A stretch of DNA of 64,000 nucleotides from Candidatus Rokuibacteriota bacterium (GTDB taxonomy: Bacteria; Methylomirabilota; Methylomirabilia; Rokubacteriales; CSP1-6): NCBI GenBank assembly GCA_003220615.1, contig QHTB01000155.1:1-64000 (forward strand), given 5' to 3'. The notes beneath the pieces are model-generated. The model worked only from the letters and a program-made list of their open reading frames with translations, had not been told where the DNA came from and did not search any database. Below are positions 26,720 through 34,737 of the stretch, piece by piece. A program made the position numbers and the translations under genes. The stretch's first letter is position 1; every line of letters begins with the position of its first letter.

Positions 26720-26838
26720 GAACGTCCTCCTTCCGAATAGCCGATGAGCTTCACGACCTCGACATGATCGCCGGACGCCAGCGTTTCTGCCATCGCCTCC
26801 CGGACCAGCGGATCGCCTCGCCGGTCACCCGCGTCCAC
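26716..26838 (-). CDS. Possible small protein of 40 residues
   Basis: A short frame sits tightly between the thioesterase stop (seven bases away) and the dehydrogenase start (ATGA overlap). It begins with GTG at 26838, with an internal ATG at 26793 preceded by GGGAGG at very short spacing. The product ends MAETLASGDHVEVVKLIGYS plus six residues and has a normal soluble composition. No known domain is seen. The overlap pattern matches real genes nearby, but it could be a remnant of a larger gene. Confidence 0.4.
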   Translation of the reverse strand: MDAGDRRGDPLVREAMAETLASGDHVEVVKLIGYSEGGRS

Positions 26839-26845
26839 TCGTCAT

Positions 26846-27250
26846 CTACGCCTCCAGCACCATCTGGGTCTGTACCGTCATCGCCAGCAGCCGGCCCGAT
26901 GCGTCCGTCACGCGCGTCTGCCACACCATCGTCCGTCGGCCGCGGTGCAGCGGTGTCGACTCCGCGCGGACCACGCCGTCACGTCCAGCCTCGAAGAAGT
27001 TCGTCTTCGACTCGACCGTGGTCGTCGTCGTCCCCGGCGGAAGGTTGAGAAACGTCGCCGTGGCGCCCACGATGTCGGCGAGCGCCATCAGCGTACCGCC
27101 ATGGAGCGGCCCGCCGACGGTTCGGAGCTGGTCACGGATGTCGACTTCGGCCACGACCCGCTCCCGGCTCGCTTCCACGAAGCGCACACCGAGGAGCTCG
27201 GTGAGCGTTCCCCGGTGATGAGCGTCGATGTCCTTGGGATCGATCGTCAT
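26846..27250 (-). CDS. PaaI-type hotdog thioesterase
   Basis: A 134-residue hotdog-fold protein. The family pattern is clear: a start helix, LLGVRFVEASRERVVAEVDI, then LRTVGGPLHGGTLMALADIVGA near residue 42 with the HGG element of PaaI thioesterases, and SKTNFFEAGRDGVVRAES near 82. Enzymes of this group hydrolyse acyl-CoA thioesters. The nucleophilic acid is taken by D58 in ALADIVG. ATG start; the divergent EamA gene begins 27 bases away. Confidence 0.82.
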   Translation of the reverse strand: MTIDPKDIDAHHRGTLTELLGVRFVEASRERVVAEVDIRDQLRTVGGPLHGGTLMALADIVGATATFLNLPPGTTTTTVESKTNFFEAGRDGVVRAESTPLHRGRRTMVWQTRVTDASGRLLAMTVQTQMVLEA

Positions 27251-27261
27251 CTCGCCTTCGC

Positions 27262-27267
27262 TATAAT
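27262..27267 (+). promoter_or_regulatory. Consensus -10 box TATAAT before the EamA gene
   Basis: A perfect TATAAT lies nine bases before the GTG at 27277 in a 26-base divergent gap. The spacing equals that at 11178-11193 and again implies a leaderless transcript. No good -35 is seen. Confidence 0.5.
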
Positions 27268-27276
27268 CCGGCGTCA

Positions 27277-28176
27277 GTGCTGCGTGGCCTCGTCCTCATC
27301 GGCCTGGCGGCGGTCTCCTGGGGTACCACCGGCTCCGTGACCACGATCCTCATCGCCCGGTCCGACGCCGAGCCCCTCCTCATCGGTGCCGCCCGCATGT
27401 GGGTGGCGGCGCTCGTGCTCGTCGCCGGGGCCACGGCCGTCGGCGCGGGCCCGACGCGCACCGCCCGCGTGCTGCCGCACTGCCTCGCGATGAGTGCGTG
27501 CATGGCGCTCTACCAGGCGGCGTACTTCTCGGCCGTGGCCATGACGGGCATCGCCGTCACCGCCCTCATCGCCATCTGTTCGGCTCCGCTGATGATCGCC
27601 TAGCTGGCCGCCGCCCTGCTCGGTGAACGTCTCACGCGACGGACCGGCGCCGCGCTCGCTCTCGGCGTGATCGGCACGACGCTACTCATCGCGACTCCGT
27701 CGACCATGACGGGATCGGCCTCTCGCTTCCTGATCGGCATCGCGCTCGCGCTGGCCGCGGGGCTTTCGTACGCGGTGTACGTGGTCATCGCCAAGGCCGC
27801 CGTCGCGCGAGCGGATTCGCTCGCCGTCACGGCGGTCACGTTCTCCCTCGCCGCGGTCCTGACCCTGCCCTTTCTCGTCTGGACACACGCGCCGCTGGCC
27901 CAGGCCGCGCGGAGCTGGCCGTGGCTCCTCTACCTCGGCGCGATCGCGACCGCGGGCGCCTATGCGCTCTACACGCTCGGGCTGCGCCACGTGCCGGCGT
28001 CGGTCGCGGGAGTCGTGACGCTGCTCGAGCCCTTGACCGCGACGCTGCTCGGCGTGTGGGTGTTCTCCGAACGCCTGGGCGCCGCCGGTCTCGTCGGAGC
28101 GCTGCTCCTCTTCGCCGCGATCTGGCTCACGCTTCCCCGTGTAGCCGCCAGGGGCGTCGGAGCCGCGCCCATCTGA
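27277..28176 (+). pseudogene. EamA/DMT-family transporter interrupted by one amber codon
   Basis: The frame encodes a 10-helix drug/metabolite transporter with two EamA repeats over 300 codons, but codon 109 (27601-27603) is TAG. Before it the protein reads GIAVTALIAICSAPLMIA, after it LAAALLGERLTRRTGAALA, which is normal EamA sequence without any gap; no frameshift is present. In relatives the interrupted position holds a hydrophobic residue, and TGG to TAG is a single change. Both halves keep good sequence, so the stop is recent, a sequencing error, or is read through. The GTG start follows a TATAAT by nine bases. Without read-through the 108-residue product would have only half of the transporter. 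Confidence 0.75.
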
Positions 28177-28247
28177 ATCAGCCCGGTGACGTCGGTCCGG
28201 AGTTGGATCGTCGACCGAGACACCGCTGGCTCGAGAGCCGGCAGGCT

Positions 28248-29285
28248 TCAGCCCGCACGGCCGAGCTCGATGGGCCGCGACACGGCGCGGCTGAAGCAGG
28301 TGTTCGGCACGACGGACGAGTGCTTGCCCGGGCCGCCGGCGACGACGACCAGCACGTCGTCGGGCGACGGCACCTGGGGCGGCCGCACCTCGTCATCGCG
28401 CAGCGCCATCATCCACGCCGGCCAGTCGTGCATGCCCCACATCCCACCGAGCTTCAGTGTCGCCAGAGGCAGCCGGGCGTGCTCGTACACGAAGCGCTGC
28501 ACGTCGGCGCGCGTGAGGCCGTCGCCGGCGATCGTGCGCGCGTGCTCGGGGCCGAGCACGACCAGGAGCTGGCTCTGCGAGAAGTACCAGCCGACGTTCG
28601 AGCCGAGCGTCGCCGCCGTGTGACTGACGGTGGAGAGGATCCCGCTGGCCGTCGTCGAGGCGTGGTCGTTGACGTTGTGGGGGCCCTCGCCGCCGTAGAC
28701 GGTGACGGCGTCACCGTCCTTCAGGGGTCCCCACGGCGAGGCCTCCTCGTTCTCGGCGATGCAGTACGAGAACTTGGCGGGGCTGCCCTGCGTGGCCATG
28801 TCGTGGCGGCCCGGCCAGGCGCCGCCGACGTTCATGAGGATCAATCTGAGCGCGCGACCGATCGTGGCGTTGGCGCGGAAGCCCGGGCCAAAGCACCCGC
28901 TGCCCGCGTGCAGTCCGATGCGTCGCCCATAGGCGCCGTTGACGATGACCAGCGGCGCCACCGGATGGGTCGTCGCCTGCACGCCGTAGAGGTTGAAGTC
29001 GGGATCGAGCATCGCGTCCACCGCGGCGACGATGACCGGAAAGTACTCCGGACGGCAGCCGGCCATCACGGCGTTGACGGCGATCGCCTCGAGCGTCGCC
29101 GTCCGCCACAGCGGGGGCATGGCCCCGAGCGCACGCTCGGGCTCGGCGTCTCCGAGCATCACCCGCACGCGGTCGGCCGTCGGAGGGACGATGGGCAAGC
29201 CGTCGCACCACTCGCGGGTGACGAACGCTTCGAGAACGGCCTCGGGCGCGTCGTCGACTTCGATGGACCGGAGCGCGGTGCTCAC
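28248..29285 (-). CDS. Conserved protein coupled to the UGSC selenoprotein, function unknown
   Basis: A 345-residue soluble protein with no signal peptide. Conserved-looking cysteines are in REWCDGLPIVPPT (near residue 27), MAGCRPEYFP (near 75), GSGCFGPGFRAN (near 128), KFSYCIAENEE (near 170) and PNTCFSRAV (near 330). Glycine-rich turns and a metal-type pattern (YGGEGPHNVNDHAS near 195) suggest an enzyme. I recognise no named fold. Its GTG start shares GTGA with the stop of the UGSC gene, so the two are made together; similar arrangements of UGSC proteins with a partner of this type are, I believe, common, but I cannot verify that here. A redox partner or the second half of one enzyme is the most natural inference. 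Confidence 0.6.
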   Translation of the reverse strand: MSTALRSIEVDDAPEAVLEAFVTREWCDGLPIVPPTADRVRVMLGDAEPERALGAMPPLWRTATLEAIAVNAVMAGCRPEYFPVIVAAVDAMLDPDFNLYGVQATTHPVAPLVIVNGAYGRRIGLHAGSGCFGPGFRANATIGRALRLILMNVGGAWPGRHDMATQGSPAKFSYCIAENEEASPWGPLKDGDAVTVYGGEGPHNVNDHASTTASGILSTVSHTAATLGSNVGWYFSQSQLLVVLGPEHARTIAGDGLTRADVQRFVYEHARLPLATLKLGGMWGMHDWPAWMMALRDDEVRPPQVPSPDDVLVVVAGGPGKHSSVVPNTCFSRAVSRPIELGRAG

Positions 29286-29812
29286 GCGGGGCCGAGAAGA
29301 CTAGCGAGCTGCTCGACGGCCTGCTGGGCCCTGCGGGCGACGGATTCCGGCCGCTCGCCACCCAGCGGGTGCTCGATCACCAGCAAGGGCAGGCCGGCCA
29401 CGCCGCGCGCCGAGAGCTGGCGCACCGCCAGCCCCTGAAAGGCCGTGGTCGCGATGAGACCCGCCGCGGTTCCGACCTTCGCCACTTCGAGGGCGTCGTG
29501 GAGACTCCACGACGTGCACGACCCTCAGTCGGCGGAGCCGGCGAAGACGACGTCGCACGTCTTCGCGAGCTCGACGATCAGCTCGGCCGCCGCCGGCGTC
29601 GAGGCGTTCGCCTTGCGCCGGTGGACCACGGCCTTCACGCCGTGACGCTCGCGCAGGAGCGCGCCGAAGTCGGTGACGAGGCGGTCGAAGTTGTGCTTGG
29701 TGTTGTCGAGGAAGCCGATCGTGCGACCGGAGAGATCGTGCGGCAGCGCGGGCACCGAGACGCGCTCGCCGGTGTCGATCCCGGTCGGACTCAGCACGCG
29801 GATCACCGTCAT
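29282..29812 (-). CDS. UGSC-family selenoprotein with in-frame UGA (selenocysteine 96)
   Basis: The frame begins with ATG at 29812, runs through TGA at 29525-29527 and ends at 29282, giving 176 residues if UGA is read as selenocysteine. Around the UGA the protein reads AGSAD-Sec-GSC-TSWSLHDALEVAKVGT: the Sec-Gly-Ser-Cys motif that names the UGSC family. Both sides belong to one family protein: the first part has the alpha/beta pattern IGFLDNTKHNFDRLVTDFG near residue 33, the last part LLVIEHPLGGERP near 140. A hairpin with SECIS-like spacing follows the UGA. The Sec/C99 pair is the probable redox centre, as in related CGSC proteins. Elsewhere in the window TGA is an ordinary stop, so this is not code reassignment. 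Conventional gene calling would split it in two. Confidence 0.85.
29489..29527 (-). promoter_or_regulatory. SECIS-like hairpin directly after the UGA codon
   Basis: Read on the minus strand, UGA is followed after ten bases by a 9-bp perfect stem (CGUCGUGGA with UCCACGACG, loop GUC), enclosed by a second stem GAGGG/CCCUC that begins in the UGA codon. The position matches the bacterial SECIS element, a SelB-binding hairpin about 11 bases downstream of UGA. The short loop may open to a five-base AGUCU loop. Confidence 0.65.
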
Positions 29813-29834
29813 TGCATCCTCCCGTCGAAGGCGG

Positions 29835-30053
29835 TCATTGTACCCCGCGCCGAAATCCGATGGAGCGGCTCAGCAGCCGTCCGAGCGTCGTGTGCAGCTC
29901 GCTCAGGATGGAGCGCTTGACGCGGATGCTGATCGTCTCGACCGGCTCACGCTGGCCCTGGCGGTGGATGACGAGGGTCCCCGTGAACTCCTCGGCCCGC
30001 TCGTCGGTGGCGCTGAGGCCGCGCAAGGTGAGCACTTCCCACGTCTCGTTCAT
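29835..30053 (-). CDS. Small conserved-type protein, function unknown
   Basis: A 72-residue protein beginning MNETWEVLTLRGLSATDERA, with alternating strands (EEFTGTLVIHRQGQREPVET, ISIRVKRSILSELHTTLGRLL). It looks like a small beta-rich domain with a final helix. It starts 29 bases from the divergent FGGY kinase and ends 22 bases before the selenoprotein start, so it may lead the selenoprotein operon. No family is recognised; the composition and the spacing support a real gene. Confidence 0.5.
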   Translation of the reverse strand: MNETWEVLTLRGLSATDERAEEFTGTLVIHRQGQREPVETISIRVKRSILSELHTTLGRLLSRSIGFRRGVQ

Positions 30054-30082
30054 GGGCGGTATCTTACCCGAGTGCGCTGCCC

Positions 30083-31528
30083 ATGATCCTCGCGCTCGAC
30101 GTCGGCACCTCCTCGGCGCGGGCCGCCCTGTACGACGAGTCCGGCGTCCCTGTGCCGCGTCGGTTCCATCGCGTCGCCTACGAGTCGACGATCACCGCCG
30201 ACGGCGGTGTCGAGCACGATCCCAACGTCGTGCTGGCCGCCGTCGCCACGTGTCTCGACGCCGTGCTCACCGGCCCCGGGCTGCCCGACGTCGCCGGCGT
30301 CGGCGTCGCCACCTTCTGGCACGGGCTCCTCGGCTTCGACGCGACCGGCCACGCCGTCACCCCGATCTACATGTGGGCGGACACGCGGAGCGCGCGGGAG
30401 GCCACACTTCTGGCCGGCGCGCTCGACGAGGCCGCGCTGCACGCGCGCACCGGCTGCTACATCCACACGTCGTACTGGCCGGCCAAGCTCCGCTGGCTCG
30501 CGCGCGAGCGTCCGGCCGAGCTCCAGCGCGTCACGCGCTGGGGTTCGATCGGCGAGCACCTGGAGCACGCGTTCTTCGGTGAGGCCGCCACGAGCGTGTC
30601 GATCGCCTCGGCGACGGGACTCTTCGATCACGCCCGGCTCCGCTGGGACCCGACGGCGCTGGCCGCCGCCGGGATCGAGACGGCCCAGTTGTTTCCGCTC
30701 GTGGATCGTCACGAGCCGCGGCGAGATCTGCGGTCCGCGTGGGCCCGTCGCTGGCCGGCATTGCGCGGCGTGCCCTGGTTCCCGGCCGTCGGCGATGGCG
30801 CGGCGGGCAACGCCGGCTCCGAGTGCGTCGATCCGTCGCGTGTCGCGCTCAACCTGGGCACGTCGGCAGCGCTGCGCACGATGACGACCGATTCCAGTCC
30901 GCCCCCGCGGGGTCTCTGGCGGTATCGGCTGGATCGCCGCGTGGCCCTCGTCGGCGGGGCGCTGAGCGAAGGCGGCAACCTCCTGACGTGGTGCCGTGAG
31001 GTCCTGCGCCTGCCCGACGGTGCCGCCACCGAGGCCGCCGTCGCCGCGCTGCCCGCGACCACCCACGGCCTGACGGTCCTGCCCTTCATCGCTGGGGAGC
31101 GCGCACCGGGGTGGCGCGGAGATCGACGCGCGAGCATCACCGGCCTGGGACTGGACACGACGGCCGCGCACATCATGCGGGCGATGCTCGAAGCCGTCGC
31201 CCTGCGCCTCGGGATCGTCTACGAGTTGCTGGGGCCGTGTCTCGCTCGCGATCACGCGGTCGTGGCCTCCGGTGGCGGCTTCGCTCACGCTCGGACGTGG
31301 GCCCAGATCATCACCGACGTTCTCAACCGGCCGATCACAATGCTCCACGATGCAGAGGCGACGAGCCGGGGCGCCGCGCTGCTCGCGCTCTCGGCCCTCG
31401 GCCGGCGCCCCGAGCTCGCGTCGGGGCGTCCACCCGACGGGGACACGCTCCGTCCGGACGCCGCGCGCCACGCCCATTATCGTGAGGCGCTGGCGCGGCA
31501 ACGCGCGCTCGACGCGAAGCTGGCGTGA
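30083..31528 (+). CDS. FGGY-family carbohydrate kinase (gluconokinase-type)
   Basis: A 481-residue sugar kinase of the FGGY family. The first ATP/phosphate motif ILALDVGTSSARAALYD is at the start, the sugar-binding Asp is in YMWADTRSAREAT near residue 97, the second domain begins with VGDGAAGNAGSECVDPSRV near 235 and the adenosine motif VVASGGGFAHARTWAQI near 393. The gene is first in an operon with 6-phosphogluconolactonase, 6-phosphogluconate dehydrogenase and G6P dehydrogenase, so the substrate is most likely gluconate, giving 6-phosphogluconate. Xylulose or glycerol are less likely in this company. The stop overlaps an alternative GTG start of pgl by four bases. TATCTT lies 17 bases before ATG. 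Confidence 0.85.
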   Translation: MILALDVGTSSARAALYDESGVPVPRRFHRVAYESTITADGGVEHDPNVVLAAVATCLDAVLTGPGLPDVAGVGVATFWHGLLGFDATGHAVTPIYMWADTRSAREATLLAGALDEAALHARTGCYIHTSYWPAKLRWLARERPAELQRVTRWGSIGEHLEHAFFGEAATSVSIASATGLFDHARLRWDPTALAAAGIETAQLFPLVDRHEPRRDLRSAWARRWPALRGVPWFPAVGDGAAGNAGSECVDPSRVALNLGTSAALRTMTTDSSPPPRGLWRYRLDRRVALVGGALSEGGNLLTWCREVLRLPDGAATEAAVAALPATTHGLTVLPFIAGERAPGWRGDRRASITGLGLDTTAAHIMRAMLEAVALRLGIVYELLGPCLARDHAVVASGGGFAHARTWAQIITDVLNRPITMLHDAEATSRGAALLALSALGRRPELASGRPPDGDTLRPDAARHAHYREALARQRALDAKLA

Positions 31529-31545
31529 GCCGGTATCATGTGGCC

Positions 31546-32292
31546 ATGGACGACAGCCTCACGGTGAAGATCTTCGACGACGCGAGCGCGCTGGCCACCG
31601 CCGCCGCGCAGACCATCGCGTCCATCGCGAGCGAGGCCGTCTCCGCCCGCGGTCGCTTCACCGTCGCGCTGTCGGGCGGCGGCACACCGCGCGAGACCTA
31701 CATGCGCCTGGCCCAGCCGCCGTACGGTGAGACGGTGCCGTGGCCGCAGACCTTCGTGTTCTTCAGCGACGAGCGCTGTGTACGGCACGACCACCCCGAA
31801 TCCAATTACCGGATGGCCCAGGAGACGCTGCTCGCCAAGGTTCCGATTCCCGCGAGCCAGATCTTCCCGATCCTCTGTGAGCACGGCGCGGAGAGCGACG
31901 CAGCCGCGGCCGACTACGCTCGCGCGCTCAGCGAGGTGTTCGGTCTCCGCCGGGGCGAGTTGCCTCGCTTCGACTTGATCCTGCTCGGCGTCGGGATCGA
32001 CGGCCACACCGGGTCGCTCTTTCCCGGATCGCCCGCGCTGAAGGAAGTCTTTCGCCCGGTCGTGGCGGTCCACGCCGCGGCGGCGGCGATTCCCGAGCGC
32101 ATCACCCTGACCTATCCCGTCCTGAACCATGCGGCGCACGTGATCTTCCTCGCCGCCGGCGCCGAAAAGACCAAGGTCGTTCGCTCCGCGCTCAAGGAAG
32201 GCGTGCTGCTGCCCGCCGGCATGGTTCGTCCCGCCAACGGGCGTCTCGTGTGGATGCTCGATCGCGCCGCGGCCGCGCTCCTCGGCCCCTGA
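31546..32292 (+). CDS. pgl: 6-phosphogluconolactonase
   Basis: A 248-residue enzyme of the glucosamine-6-phosphate isomerase/6-phosphogluconolactonase family. The motifs are VALSGGGTPRETYMRLA near residue 37, VFFSDERCVRHDHPESN near 72 and the active-site stretch LILLGVGIDGHTGSLFPGS near 145 with the catalytic His. It hydrolyses 6-phosphoglucono-lactone from the zwf product. I chose ATG at 31546; a GTG at 31525 overlapping the kinase stop (GTGA) is an equal alternative that adds seven residues. Confidence 0.9.
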   Translation: MDDSLTVKIFDDASALATAAAQTIASIASEAVSARGRFTVALSGGGTPRETYMRLAQPPYGETVPWPQTFVFFSDERCVRHDHPESNYRMAQETLLAKVPIPASQIFPILCEHGAESDAAAADYARALSEVFGLRRGELPRFDLILLGVGIDGHTGSLFPGSPALKEVFRPVVAVHAAAAAIPERITLTYPVLNHAAHVIFLAAGAEKTKVVRSALKEGVLLPAGMVRPANGRLVWMLDRAAAALLGP

Positions 32293-32343
32293 CGTGGGCC
32301 ACGTCATCGAGGATCCGGATACGCTCGCCGGGAGGTATGCCTG

Positions 32344-33237
32344 ATGGACGTGGGACTGATCGGTCTCGGGCGGATGGGCGGCAACATGGCCACGCGTCTC
32401 GTGCGGGGCGGACACCGGATCGTCGGCTTCGATCCCTCGTCCGCCGCGCGTCAGGCGGCACAGACCGGCGGCATCGAGACGGCCGCCTCGCTTCGCGAGC
32501 TCGTGACGGCGCTGCCGATCCCGCGCGTCGTGTGGATCATGGTCCCGGCCGGCGAGCCCACCGAGATCGCGCTGCGCGATCTGGCCGAGCTCCTCGCCCC
32601 CGGCGACACGATCGTCGAAGGCGGCAACACCCACTACAAGGACGACGTCCGTCGTGCGCCGGGGCTCGTGGCGCGCGGGCTTCGGTACGTCGACGCCGGC
32701 GTGAGCGGCGGCATCTGGGGCCTGACCGAAGGCTACTGTCTGATGGTCGGCGGCGAGCGCGACGTCGTGCAGCGCCTGGCCCCCATCTTCACGACGCTGG
32801 CGCCGCCCGACGGTTGGCTGCACGTCGGCCCCGTGGGCAGCGGCCACTACGTGAAGATGATCCACAACGGCATCGAGTACGGCCTGATGCAGGCGTACGC
32901 CGAGGGCTTCGAGCTGATGTCGGAGTCCGACTACGGCCTCGACCTGGCGGCGATCGCCCGACTCTGGAACCGCGGGAGCGTCGTGCGCTCGTGGCTGCTC
33001 GACCTGGCCGCCGGCGCGCTCAGCCACGATCCCAAGCTCGCCGCGATCAAGGGCTGGGTCGAGGATTCGGGCGAGGGCCGGTGGACGATCGCCGATGCCG
33101 TCGAGAAAGCGGTGGCCGCGCCGGTGATCACGGCATCGCTCTACGCGCGCTTCCGCTCACGTCGCGAGAACTCGTTCGCGGACCGGCTGCTCGCCGCGCT
33201 CCGCAACGCCTTCGGTGGCCATGCCGTCCGTCGATGA
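32344..33237 (+). CDS. gnd: 6-phosphogluconate dehydrogenase, short (GndA-type)
   Basis: A 297-residue decarboxylating dehydrogenase of the short class, which often prefers NAD+. Motifs: VGLIGLGRMGGNMATRLVRG at the start (Rossmann fold), IVEGGNTHYKDD near 93, DAGVSGGIWGL near 117, and the catalytic region GHYVKMIHNGIEYGLMQ near 168. The GGGAGG ribosome site is well placed before ATG. Long Gnd proteins are about 470 residues; this one lacks the extra C-terminal domain. It overlaps zwf by about 17 bases in another frame. Confidence 0.92.
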   Translation: MDVGLIGLGRMGGNMATRLVRGGHRIVGFDPSSAARQAAQTGGIETAASLRELVTALPIPRVVWIMVPAGEPTEIALRDLAELLAPGDTIVEGGNTHYKDDVRRAPGLVARGLRYVDAGVSGGIWGLTEGYCLMVGGERDVVQRLAPIFTTLAPPDGWLHVGPVGSGHYVKMIHNGIEYGLMQAYAEGFELMSESDYGLDLAAIARLWNRGSVVRSWLLDLAAGALSHDPKLAAIKGWVEDSGEGRWTIADAVEKAVAAPVITASLYARFRSRRENSFADRLLAALRNAFGGHAVRR

Positions 33238-34711
33238 GCCGTTCTCGCTGGTGATCTTCGGCGCGTCCGGCGACCTGACGCGCCGGAAGCTCATCCCCGC
33301 GCTCTTCGCGCTCTACGCGACGCGCACGTTACCCGAGCCCTTCACCATCGTGGCCGTGGCCCGCACGGAGATGACCCACGACGACTTCCGACGCAGGATA
33401 CGGGAGGCCGTCCGCGAACACGGACGCGTGCAACCGCCGTCCGAGTACGTGTGGGAGCGCTTTGCCCAGGCGATTTACTACCTGCCGGGCGATCCGAAGG
33501 ACCCCGCGTTCTCTACCGCGCTCAAGGCATTCCTGAGCGACGGCGAGCAACGCCGGGGCGGGCCGGCCAATCGCATCTTCTACTGCGCCACGCCCCCGAG
33601 CCTCTACGACGACATCGTCGAGAACCTCGGGAGCTCCGGCCTGGCCCAGAGCCGCAATGGCTTCACCCGCATCGTCATCGAGAAGCCGTTCGGCCACGAC
33701 CTCGCGAGCGCCCGGGCCCTCAATCGGCAGCTCCGGCGCTACTTCGGCGAGGACCAGATCTACCGCATCGATCACTATCTCGGGAAGGAGACCGTCCAGA
33801 ACCTCCTCGTGCTGCGCTTCGCCAACCAGATCTTCGAGCCGCTGTGGAACCGCAACCACGTCGCCCACGTGCAGATCACGGTCGCCGAGACCATCGGCGT
33901 GGAGACGCGTGGCGCGTACTACGAGGAGGCGGGTGCCCTGCGCGACATGGTGCAGAATCACCTGCTCCAGCTCCTCTGCCTCATCGCGATGGAGCCGCCA
34001 GTGACGTTCGACGCCTCGCCGGTCCATGACGAGAAGAACAAGGTCCTGGCCGCGATCCATCCGATCGATTTCAGGCAGATCGACGACGCGGCGATCCGCG
34101 CGCAATATGGAGCCGGCTTCGTGGAGGGCCGTCCGGTCGTCGCGTACCGCAACGAGAAAGGCGTGGCGCCGGACTCCCGCACGGAAACGTACGTGGCGCT
34201 CAAGCTCTTGATCGACAACTGGCGATGGGCGTCGGTGCCGTTCTACCTGCGCGCCGCCAAGCGCCTGGCCAAACGAGCCAGCGAGATCGCGATCCACTTT
34301 CGCCGGACGCCCCACATGATCTTCCGGCGCCAGCCCGACGGGGTCGAGCCGAACATGCTGCTCATCCGCATCCAGCCGGACGAGGGCCTCTCGCTCACGC
34401 TGGCCGCCAAGGTCCCTGGACCCGACCTCAAGCTCGGTATCGTCAAGCTCGACTTCGAGTACCGCGAGGTGTTCGGGGGCCAGTCTCCCGAGGCCTACGA
34501 GCGGCTCTTGCTCGACGTGATCCACGGCGATGCCACGCTGTTCGCCCGCGGCGATTGGGTGGAGATGGCGTGGCAGATTCTCGACCCCCTGCTGAGAACG
34601 TCGGCGCGCGAGACCGCGAACCCCCTACCGATGTACGAGGCTGGATCGTGGGGACCACGCGAGGCGGACGCGTTCATCGCGAAAGACGGGTTTCGCTGGC
34701 ACAACCCGTAG
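33221..34711 (+). CDS. zwf: Glucose-6-phosphate 1-dehydrogenase
   Basis: A 496-residue enzyme, full length. The NADP-binding motif is FSLVIFGASGDLTRRKLIPALF near residue 8, and the active site is YRIDHYLGKETVQNLLVLRF near 182 with the catalytic His and Lys. The substrate-binding region NRNHVAHVQITVAE is also seen. It makes 6-phosphoglucono-lactone, used by pgl encoded two genes upstream. The ATG at 33221 lies inside the end of gnd; a GTG two codons earlier is possible. It closes the operon and is followed by a large family A palindromic element. Confidence 0.93.
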   Translation: MPSVDEPFSLVIFGASGDLTRRKLIPALFALYATRTLPEPFTIVAVARTEMTHDDFRRRIREAVREHGRVQPPSEYVWERFAQAIYYLPGDPKDPAFSTALKAFLSDGEQRRGGPANRIFYCATPPSLYDDIVENLGSSGLAQSRNGFTRIVIEKPFGHDLASARALNRQLRRYFGEDQIYRIDHYLGKETVQNLLVLRFANQIFEPLWNRNHVAHVQITVAETIGVETRGAYYEEAGALRDMVQNHLLQLLCLIAMEPPVTFDASPVHDEKNKVLAAIHPIDFRQIDDAAIRAQYGAGFVEGRPVVAYRNEKGVAPDSRTETYVALKLLIDNWRWASVPFYLRAAKRLAKRASEIAIHFRRTPHMIFRRQPDGVEPNMLLIRIQPDEGLSLTLAAKVPGPDLKLGIVKLDFEYREVFGGQSPEAYERLLLDVIHGDATLFARGDWVEMAWQILDPLLRTSARETANPLPMYEAGSWGPREADAFIAKDGFRWHNP

Positions 34712-34737
34712 GTTGGAGACGCACCAAAGCGCTCTGA

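Noticed and set aside
29282..29485. Separate small gene (start at ATG for MAKVGTAAG) for the C-terminal half of the UGSC protein
   Set aside because: The bases between UGA and this ATG continue the same conserved protein (GSC-TSWSLHDALEV), so the split is an artefact of reading UGA as stop.
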